From Auanema rhodensis (taxonomy: Eukaryota; Nematoda; Chromadorea; Rhabditida; Rhabditidae), in NCBI GenBank assembly GCA_964057225.1, contig OZ059895.1, positions 19,726,688-19,790,687 of the forward strand: DNA of 64,000 bases, read 5' to 3'. The notes beneath the pieces were generated by a model, which had not been told where the DNA came from, made no database searches, and worked only from the letters and a program-made list of their open reading frames with translations. Shown in pieces: positions 54,501 to 64,000 of the stretch; positions within the stretch are counted from its first letter, which is position 1, and each line of letters begins with the position of its first letter. Both the position numbers and the translations under genes were made by a program.

Positions 54501-57500
54501 CATTTTTCAAACGATCATAACTAATTTTTGTATTAAGCGTTTTTCAATGTAGTATAGTGCATTCGATGCGGATTTTTAAGCTGCGTCGATCTGTGTTATC
54601 AGATTTGCGCTAGCTTAAAAATGCACCGAGATATCAACTGATATAAGTTCACACTTATATCCTCGATTTTCACCCTGAAGAATTAATTTTTTCGTTGAAT
54701 AACAATGTCCATCGTCTTTGCCTTGAAAAAAGAAATCTAAAAACATCTACTTTTTGCTAAATTATTCTGAAATTTTTCGAAAAAATTTTTGTCAAAATGT
54801 TTTTGGAAGCAATGTTGAGTGTACATGGAAACTCAACATACACTAATGCATCATTTTTCAAACGATCATAACTAATTTTTGTATTAAGCGTTTTTCAATG
54901 TAGTATAGTGCATTCGATGCGGATTTTTAAGCTGCGTCGATCTGTGTTATCAGATTTGCGCTAGCTTAAAAATGCACCGAGATATCAACTGATATAAGTT
55001 CACACTTATATCCTCGATTTTCACCCTGAAGAATTGATTTTTTCGTTGAATAACATTGTCCATCGTCTTTGCCTTGATAAACCGAATCTAAAAACATCTA
55101 CTTTTTGCTAAATTATTTTGAAATTTTTCGAAAAAATTTTTGTCAAAATGTTTTTGGAAGCAATGTTGAGTGTACATGGAAACTCAACATACACTAATGC
55201 ATCATTTTTCAAACGATCATAACTAATTTTTGTATTAAGCGTTTCTCAATGTAGTATAGTGCATTCGATGCGGATTTTTAAGCTGCGTCGATCTGTGTTA
55301 TCAGATTTGCGCTAGCTTAAAAATGCACCGAGATATCAACTGATATAAGTTCACACTTATATCCTCGATTTTCACCCTGAAGAATTAATTTTTTCGTTGA
55401 ATAACAATGTCCATCGTCTTTGCCTTGATAAAAGGAATCTAAAAACATCTACTTTTTGCTAAATTATTTTGAAATTTTTCGAAAAAATTTTTGTCAAAAT
55501 GTTTTTGGAAGCAATGTTGAGTGTACATGGAAACTCAACATACACTAATGCATCATTTTTCAAACGATCATAACTAATTTTTGTATTAAGCGTTTCTCAA
55601 TGTAGTATAGTGCATTCGATGCGGATTTTTAAGCTGCGTCGATCTGTGTTATCAGATTTGCGCTAGCTTAAAAATGCACCGAGATATCAACTGATATAAG
55701 TTCACACTTATATCCTCGATTTTCACCCTGAAGAATTAATTTTTTCGTTGAATAACATTGTCCATCGTCTTTGCCTTGATAAAAGGAATCTAAAAACATC
55801 TACTTTTTGCTAAATTATTTTGAAATTTTTCGAAAAAATTTTTGTCAAAATGTTTTTGGAAGCAATGTTGAGTGTACATGGAAACTCAACATACACTAAT
55901 GCATCATTTTTCAAACGATCATAACTAATTTATGAATTAAGCGTTTCTCAATGTAGTATAGTGCATTCGATGCGGATTTTTAAGCTGCGTCGATCTGTGT
56001 TATCAGATTTGCGCTAGCTTAAAAATGCACCGAGATATCAACTGATATAAGTTCACACTTATATCCTTGATTTTCACCCTGAAGAATTAATTTTTTCGTT
56101 GAATAACATTGTCCATCGTCTTTGCCTTAAAAAAAGGAATCTAAAAACATCTAATTTTTGATAAATTATTTTAAAATTTTTCGAAAAAATTTTTGTCAAA
56201 ATGTTTTTGGAAGCAATGTTGAGTGTACATGGAAACTCAACATACACTAATGCATCATTTTTCAAACGATCATAACTAATTTTTGTATTAAGCGTTTCTC
56301 AATGTAGTATAGTGCATTCGATGCGGATTTTTAAGCTGCGTCGATCTGTGTTATCAGATTTGCGCTAGCTTAAAAATGCACCGAGATATCAACTGATATA
56401 AGTTCACACTTATATCCTCGATTTTCACCCTGAAGAATTAATTTTTTCGTTGAATAACATTGTCCATCGTCTTTGCCTTAAAAAAAGGAATCTAAAAACA
56501 TTTAATTTTTGATAAATTATTTTAAAATTTTTCGAAAAAATTTTTGTCAAAATGTTTTTGGAAGCAATGTTGAGTGTACATGGAAACTCAACATACACTA
56601 ATGCATCATTTTTCAAACGATCATAACTAATTTTTGTATTAAGCGTTTCTCAATGTAGTATAGTGCATTCGATGCGGATTTTTAAGCTGCGTCGATCTGT
56701 GTTATCAGATTTGCGCTAGCTTAAAAATGCACCGAGATATCAACTGATATAAGTTCACACTTATATCCTCGATTTTCACCCTGAAGAATTAATTTTTTCG
56801 TTGAATAACAATGTCCATCGTCTTTGCCTTGAAAAAAGGAATCTAAAAACATCTACTTTTTGCTAAATTATTTTAAAATTTTTCGAAAAAATTTTTGTCA
56901 AAATGTTTTTGGAAGCAATGTTGAGTGTACATGGAAACTCAACATACACTAATGCATCATTTTTCAAACGATCATAACTAATTTTTGTATTAAGCGTTTT
57001 TCAATGTAGTATAGTGCATTCGATGCGGATTTTTAAGCTGCGTCGATCTGTGTTATCAGATTTGCGCTAGCTTAAAAATGCACCGAGATATCAACTGATA
57101 TAAGTTCACACTTATATCCTCGATTTTCACCCTGAAGAATTAATTTTTTCGTTGAATAACAATGTCCATCGTCTTTGCCTTGAAAAAAGAAATCTAAAAA
57201 CATCTACTTTTTGCTAAATTATTCTGAAATTTTTCGAAAAAATTTTTGTCAAAATGTTTTTGGAAGCAATGTTGAGTGTACATGGAAACTCAACATACAC
57301 TAATGCATCATTTTTCAAACGATCATAACTAATTTTTGTATTAAGCGTTTTTCAATGTAGTATAGTGCATTCGATGCGGATTTTTAAGCTGCGTCGATCT
57401 GTGTTATCAGATTTGCGCTAGCTTAAAAATGCACCGAGATATCAACTGATATAAGTTCACACTTATATCCTCGATTTTCACCCTGAAGAATTGATTTTTT

Positions 57501-60500
57501 CGTTGAATAACATTGTCCATCGTCTTTGCCTTGAAAAAAGGAATCTAAAAACATCTACTTTTTGCTAAATTATTTTGAAATTTTTCGAAAAAATTTTTGT
57601 CAAAATGTTTTTGGAAGCAATGTTGAGTGTACATGGAAACTCAACATACACTAATGCATCATTTTTCAAACGATCATAACTAATTTTTGTATTAAGCGTT
57701 TCTCAATGTAGTATAGTGCATTCGATGCGGATTTTTAAGCTGCGTCGATCTGTGTTATCAGATTTGCGCTAGCTTAAAAATGCACCGAGATATCAACTGA
57801 TATAAGTTCACACTTATATCCTCGATTTTCACCCTGAAGAATTAATTTTTTCGTTGAATAACAATGTCCATCGTCTTTGCCTTGATAAAAGGAATCTAAA
57901 AACATCTACTTTTTGCTAAATTATTTTGAAATTTTTCGAAAAAATTTTTGTCAAAATGTTTTTGGAAGCAATGTTGAGTGTACATGGAAACTCAACATAC
58001 ACTAATGCATCATTTTTCAAACGATCATAACTAATTTTTGTATTAAGCGTTTCTCAATGTAGTATAGTGCATTCGATGCGGATTTTTAAGCTGCGTCGAT
58101 CTGTGTTATCAGATTTGCGCTAGCTTGAAAATGCACCGAGATATCAACTGATATAAGTTCACACTTATATCCTCGATTTTCACCCTGAAGAATTAATTTT
58201 TTCGTTGAATAACATTGTCCATCGTCTTTGCCTTGATAAAAGGAATCTAAAAACATCTACTTTTTGATAAATTATTTTAAAATTTTTCGAAAAAATTTTT
58301 GTCAAAATGTTTTTGGAAGCAATGTTGAGTGTACATGGAAACTCAACATACACTAATGCATCATTTTTCAAACGATCATAACTAATTTTTGTATTAAGCG
58401 TTTCTCAATGTAGTATAGTGCATTCGATGCGGATTTTTAAGCTGCGTCGATCTGTGTTATCAGATTTGCGCTAGCTTAAAAATGCACCGAGATATCAACT
58501 GATATAAGTTCACACTTATATCCTCGATTTTCACCCTGAAGAATTAATTTTTTCGTTGAATAACAATGTCCATCGTCTTTGCCTTGAAAAAAGGAATCTA
58601 AAAACATCTACTTTTTGCTAAATTATTCTGAAATTTTTCGAAAAAATTTTTGTCAAAATGTTTTTGGAAGCAATGTTGAGTGTACATGGAAACTCAACAT
58701 ACACTAATGCATCATTTTTCAAACGATCATAACTAATTTTTGTATTAAGCGTTTCTCAATGTAGTATAGTGCATTCGATGCGGATTTTTAAGCTGCGTCG
58801 ATCTGTGTTATCAGATTTGCGCTAGCTTAAAAATGCACCGAGATATCAACTGATATAAGTTCACACTTATATCCTCGATTTTCACCCTGAAGAATTAATT
58901 TTTTCGTTGAATAACATTGTCCATCGTCTTTGCCTTGAAAAAAGAAATCTAAAAACATCTAATTTTTGATAAATTATTTTAAAATTTTTCGAAAAAATTT
59001 TTGTCAAAATGTTTTTGGAAGCAATGTTGAGTGTACATGGAAACTCAACATACACTAATGCATCATTTTTCAAACGATCATAACTAATTTTTGTATTAAG
59101 CGTTTCTCAATGTAGTATAGTGCATTCGATGCGGATTTTTAAGCTGCGTCGATCTGTGTTATCAGATTTGCGCTAGCTTAAAAATGCACCGAGATATCAA
59201 CTGATATAAGTTCACACTTATATCCTCGATTTTCACCCTGAAGAATTAATTTTTTCGTTGAATAACATTGTCCATCGTCTTTGCCTTAAAAAAAGGAATC
59301 TAAAAACATTTAATTTTTGATAAATTATTTTAAAATTTTTCGAAAAACTTTTTGTCAAAATGTTTTTGGAAGCAATGTTGAGTGTACATGGAAACTCAAC
59401 ATACACTAATGCATCATTTTTCAAACGATCATAACTAATTTTTGTATTAAGCGTTTCTCAATGTAGTATAGTGCATTCGATGCGGATTTTTAAGCTGCGT
59501 CGATCTGTGTTATCAGATTTGCGCTAGCTTAAAAATGCACCGAGATATCAACTGATATAAGTTCACACTTATATCCTCGATTTTCACCCTGAAGAATTAA
59601 TTTTTTCGTTGAATAACAATGTCCATCGTCTTTGCCTTGAAAAAAGGAATCTAAAAACATCTACTTTTTGCTAAATTATTCTGAAATTTTTCGAAAAAAT
59701 TTTTGTCAAAATGTTTTTGGAAGCAATGTTGAGTGTACATGGAAACTCAACATACACTAATGCATCATTTTTCAAACGATCATAACTAATTTTTGTATTA
59801 AGCGTTTTTCAATGTAGTATAGTGCATTCGATGCGGATTTTTAAGCTGCGTCGATCTGTGTTATCAGATTTGCGCTAGCTTAAAAATGCACCGAGATATC
59901 AACTGATATAAGTTCACACTTATATCCTCGATTTTCACCCTGAAGAATTAATTTTTTCGTTGAATAACAATGTCCATCGTCTTTGCCTTGAAAAAAGAAA
60001 TCTAAAAACATCTACTTTTTGCTAAATTATTCTGAAATTTTTCGAAAAAATTTTTGTCAAAATGTTTTTGGAAGCAATGTTGAGTGTACATGGAAACTCA
60101 ACATACACTAATGCATCATTTTTCAAACGATCATAACTAATTTTTGTATTAAGCGTTTTTCAATGTAGTATAGTGCATTCGATGCGGATTTTTAAGCTGC
60201 GTCGATCTGTGTTATCAGATTTGCGCTAGCTTAAAAATGCACCGAGATATCAACTGATATAAGTTCACACTTATATCCTCGATTTTCACCCTGAAGAATT
60301 GATTTTTTCGTTGAATAACATTGTCCATCGTCTTTGCCTTGATAAACCGAATCTAAAAACATCTACTTTTTGCTAAATTATTTTGAAATTTTTCGAAAAA
60401 ATTTTTGTCAAAATGTTTTTGGAAGCAATGTTGAGTGTACATGGAAACTCAACATACACTAATGCATCATTTTTCAAACGATCATAACTAATTTTTGTAT

Positions 60501-63500
60501 TAAGCGTTTCTCAATGTAGTATAGTGCATTCGATGCGGATTTTTAAGCTGCGTCGATCTGTGTTATCAGATTTGCGCTAGCTTAAAAATGCACCGAGATA
60601 TCAACTGATATAAGTTCACACTTATATCCTCGATTTTCACCCTGAAGAATTAATTTTTTCGTTGAATAACAATGTCCATCGTCTTTGCCTTGATAAAAGG
60701 AATCTAAAAACATCTACTTTTTGCTAAATTATTTTGAAATTTTTCGAAAAAATTTTTGTCAAAATGTTTTTGGAAGCAATGTTGAGTGTACATGGAAACT
60801 CAACATACACTAATGCATCATTTTTCAAACGATCATAACTAATTTTTGTATTAAGCGTTTCTCAATGTAGTATAGTGCATTCGATGCGGATTTTTAAGCT
60901 GCGTCGATCTGTGTTATCAGATTTGCGCTAGCTTAAAAATGCACCGAGATATCAACTGATATAAGTTCACACTTATATCCTCGATTTTCACCCTGAAGAA
61001 TTAATTTTTTCGTTGAATAACATTGTCCATCGTCTTTGCCTTGATAAAAGGAATCTAAAAACATCTACTTTTTGCTAAATTATTTTGAAATTTTTCGAAA
61101 AAATTTTTGTCAAAATGTTTTTGGAAGCAATGTTGAGTGTACATGGAAACTCAACATACACTAATGCATCATTTTTCAAACGATCATAACTAATTTATGA
61201 ATTAAGCGTTTCTCAATGTAGTATAGTGCATTCGATGCGGATTTTTAAGCTGCGTCGATCTGTGTTATCAGATTTGCGCTAGCTTAAAAATGCACCGAGA
61301 TATCAACTGATATAAGTTCACACTTATATCCTCGATTTTCACCCTGAAGAATTAATTTTTTCGTTGAATAACATTGTCCATCGTCTTTGCCTTAAAAAAA
61401 GGAATCTAAAAACATCTAATTTTTGATAAATTATTTTAAAATTTTTCGAAAAAATTTTTGTCAAAATGTTTTTGGAAGCAATGTTGAGTGTACATGGAAA
61501 CTCAACATACACTAATGCATCATTTTTCAAACGATCATAACTAATTTTTGTATTAAGCGTTTCTCAATGTAGTATAGTGCATTCGATGCGGATTTTTAAG
61601 CTGCGTCGATCTGTGTTATCAGATTTGCGCTAGCTTAAAAATGCACCGAGATATCAACTGATATAAGTTCACACTTATATCCTCGATTTTCACCCTGAAG
61701 AATTAATTTTTTCGTTGAATAACATTGTCCATCGTCTTTGCCTTAAAAAAAGGAATCTAAAAACATTTAATTTTTGATAAATTATTTTAAAATTTTTCGA
61801 AAAAATTTTTGTCAAAATGTTTTTGGAAGCAATGTTGAGTGTACATGGAAACTCAACATACACTAATGCATCATTTTTCAAACGATCATAACTAATTTTT
61901 GTATTAAGCGTTTCTCAATGTAGTATAGTGCATTCGATGCGGATTTTTAAGCTGCGTCGATCTGTGTTATCAGATTTGCGCTAGCTTAAAAATGCACCGA
62001 GATATCAACTGATATAAGTTCACACTTATATCCTCGATTTTCACCCTGAAGAATTAATTTTTTCGTTGAATAACAATGTCCATCGTCTTTGCCTTGAAAA
62101 AAGGAATCTAAAAACATCTACTTTTTGCTAAATTATTCTGAAATTTTTCGAAAAAATTTTTGTCAAAATGTTTTTGGAAGCAATGTTGAGTGTACATGGA
62201 AACTCAACATACACTAATGCATCATTTTTCAAACGATCATAACTAATTTTTGTATTAAGCGTTTTTCAATGTAGTATAGTGCATTCGATGCGGATTTTTA
62301 AGCTGCGTCGATCTGTGTTATCAGATTTGCGCTAGCTTAAAAATGCACCGAGATATCAACTGATATAAGTTCACACTTATATCCTCGATTTTCACCCTGA
62401 AGAATTAATTTTTTCGTTGAATAACATTGTCCATCGTCTTTGCCTTGAAAAAAGAAATCTAAAAACATCTAATTTTTGATAAATTATTTTAAAATTTTTC
62501 GAAAAAATTTTTGTCAAAATGTTTTTGGAAGCAATGTTGAGTGTACATGGAAACTCAACATACACTAATGCATCATTTTTCAAACGATCATAACTAATTT
62601 TTGTATTAAGCGTTTCTCAATGTAGTATAGTGCATTCGATGCGGATTTTTAAGCTGCGTCGATCTGTGTTATCAGATTTGCGCTAGCTTAAAAATGCACC
62701 GAGATATCAACTGATATAAGTTCACACTTATATCCTCGATTTTCACCCTGAAGAATTAATTTTTTCGTTGAATAACATTGTCCATCGTCTTTGCCTTAAA
62801 AAAAGGAATCTAAAAACATCTAATTTTTGATAAATTATTTTAAAATTTTTCGAAAAAATTTTTGTCAAAATGTTTTTGGAAGCAATGTTGAGTGTACATG
62901 GAAACTCAACATACACTAATGCATCATTTTTCAAACGATCATAACTAATTTTTGTATTAAGCGTTTCTCAATGTAGTATAGTGCATTCGATGCGGATTTT
63001 TAAGCTGCGTCGATCTGTGTTATCAGATTTGCGCTAGCTTAAAAATGCACCGAGATATCAACTGATATAAGTTCACACTTATATCCTCGATTTTCACCCT
63101 GAAGAATTAATTTTTTCGTTGAATAACATTGTCCATCGTCTTTGCCTTAAAAAAAGGAATCTAAAAACATTTAATTTTTGATAAATTATTTTAAAATTTT
63201 TCGAAAAAATTTTTGTCAAAATGTTTTTGGAAGCAATGTTGAGTGTACATGGAAACTCAACATACACTAATGCATCATTTTTCAAACGATCATAACTAAT
63301 TTTTGTATTAAGCGTTTCTCAATGTAGTATAGTGCATTCGATGCGGATTTTTAAGCTGCGTCGATCTGTGTTATCAGATTTGCGCTAGCTTAAAAATGCA
63401 CCGAGATATCAACTGATATAAGTTCACACTTATATCCTCGATTTTCACCCTGAAGAATTAATTTTTTCGTTGAATAACAATGTCCATCGTCTTTGCCTTG

Positions 63501-64000
63501 AAAAAAGGAATCTAAAAACATCTACTTTTTGCTAAATTATTCTGAAATTTTTCGAAAAAATTTTTGTCAAAATGTTTTTGGAAGCAATGTTGAGTGTACA
63601 TGGAAACTCAACATACACTAATGCATCATTTTTCAAACGATCATAACTAATTTTTGTATTAAGCGTTTTTCAATGTAGTATAGTGCATTCGATGCGGATT
63701 TTTAAGCTGCGTCGATCTGTGTTATCAGATTTGCGCTAGCTTAAAAATGCACCGAGATATCAACTGATATAAGTTCACACTTATATCCTCGATTTTCACC
63801 CTGAAGAATTAATTTTTTCGTTGAATAACATTGTCCATCGTCTTTGCCTTGAAAAAAGAAATCTAAAAACATCTAATTTTTGATAAATTATTTTAAAATT
63901 TTTCGAAAAAATTTTTGTCAAAATGTTTTTGGAAGCAATGTTGAGTGTACATGGAAACTCAACATACACTAATGCATCATTTTTCAAACGATCATAACTA
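51511..64000. repeat. 7-monomer higher-order repeat A-G (2457 bp) with monomer losses and hybrids
   Basis: Types in order: A catctaattt with gataaatt; B catttaattt; C attctg with ttttcaat; D aaaaaagaaatc with ttttcaat; E gaattgatt with gataaaccg; F aacaatg with gataaaagg; G aacattg, gataaaagg and atgaattaag. Copies: 51511-53967 complete; 53968-56073 lacks B (2106 bp); 56074-58530 complete in number but with a G lacking atgaatt; one extra C-like monomer at 58531; 58882-61338 complete, starting with an A that carries D's aaaaaagaaatc; then a 4-monomer form, A-B-C-hybrid (1404 bp), at 61339-62742 and again from 62743 to the window end. All monomers here are exactly 351 bp. Confidence 0.85.

Larger units (their letters stand above)
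1..64000. repeat. Satellite DNA array, 351-bp monomer, about 182 head-to-tail copies
   Basis: The same unit recurs every 351 bp from the first to the last base with no interruption. Landmarks such as tcaccctgaag and gcgctagc fall at 239, 590, 941 and onwards. All departures from 351 bp that I found are explained by three events. A 1-bp T deletion gives ctacttttgctag in the monomers starting 941, 1291, 1642, 7608, 10416, 13574 and 14978. A 1-bp A gain lies in the monomers at 1642, 7608 and 14626. A 3-bp T gain lies in ten monomers between 35686 and 47647. These sums reproduce the observed phase along the window. No inverted copy, transposon or unique sequence was seen. Tandem, near-identical AT-rich units of 150-360 bp are typical of centromeric or pericentromeric satellites in eukaryotes; that location is inferred. 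I do not recognise the family name. Confidence 0.98.

Noticed and set aside
1-64000. CRISPR array or other direct-repeat-with-spacer system
   Set aside because: There are no unique spacers: the full 351 bp is repeated without gaps, and no cas-like or other genes are present.
1-64000. Transposon, rDNA, tRNA cluster or telomeric repeat
   Set aside because: I saw no terminal repeats, target duplications, polymerase or integrase frames, rRNA or tRNA features, or short telomere motifs. Monomer phase is unbroken apart from the listed 1- and 3-bp indels.

Overview
The whole 64 kb is one uninterrupted, head-to-tail satellite DNA array. The monomer is 351 bp long and about 31% G+C by my hand count of bases 1-351. 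Roughly 182 copies are present. Every copy I read runs in the same direction, and both window edges fall inside a monomer, so neither end of the array is visible. I saw no unique sequence, convincing protein gene, RNA gene, transposon or inversion. This points to a eukaryotic centromeric or pericentromeric heterochromatin block from a long-read assembly. AT-richness, monomer length (about two nucleosome repeats) and lack of CpG depletion (12 CpG per monomer, observed/expected about 1.4) would suit an arthropod or other invertebrate with little germline methylation. I do not recognise the family, and the species is a guess.

Monomers are nearly identical, but a limited set of recurring substitutions and three kinds of small indel sort them into types arranged in higher-order repeats (HORs). 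I number monomers from the first base of tcaccctgaag (239, 590, 941 and so on). 1-2342: mixed copies, several with a 1-bp T deletion. 2343-6554: a 6-mer (2106 bp) present twice. 5151-10765: an 8-mer (2808 bp) present twice, overlapping the previous block. 10416-17082: a mosaic of short-range 2-, 3- and 4-mer duplications. 17083-21996: a 7-mer (2457 bp) partly present twice. 21997-34281: a more uniform domain with a 4-mer duplication and an alternating dimer (702 bp). 34282-45189: a trimer (1056 bp) with a 3-bp T insertion, and a dimer (705 bp) derived from it. 45190-51510: a transitional domain with a 9-monomer (3162 bp) duplication. 51511-64000: a 7-mer A-G (2457 bp), with copies that lost or gained whole monomers.

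Nothing here works as a gene system. The functional candidates are structural: a 9-bp perfect inverted repeat whose arms look invariant in every copy, two further dyads per monomer, and a block of about 60 bp with almost no variation next to a hypervariable block. These suit protein binding or non-B DNA at a centromere, but that role is inferred. Unequal crossing-over and gene conversion are recorded unusually clearly as hybrid monomers. All per-copy statements come from reading by eye, and very high identity means that assembly collapse or expansion cannot be excluded.
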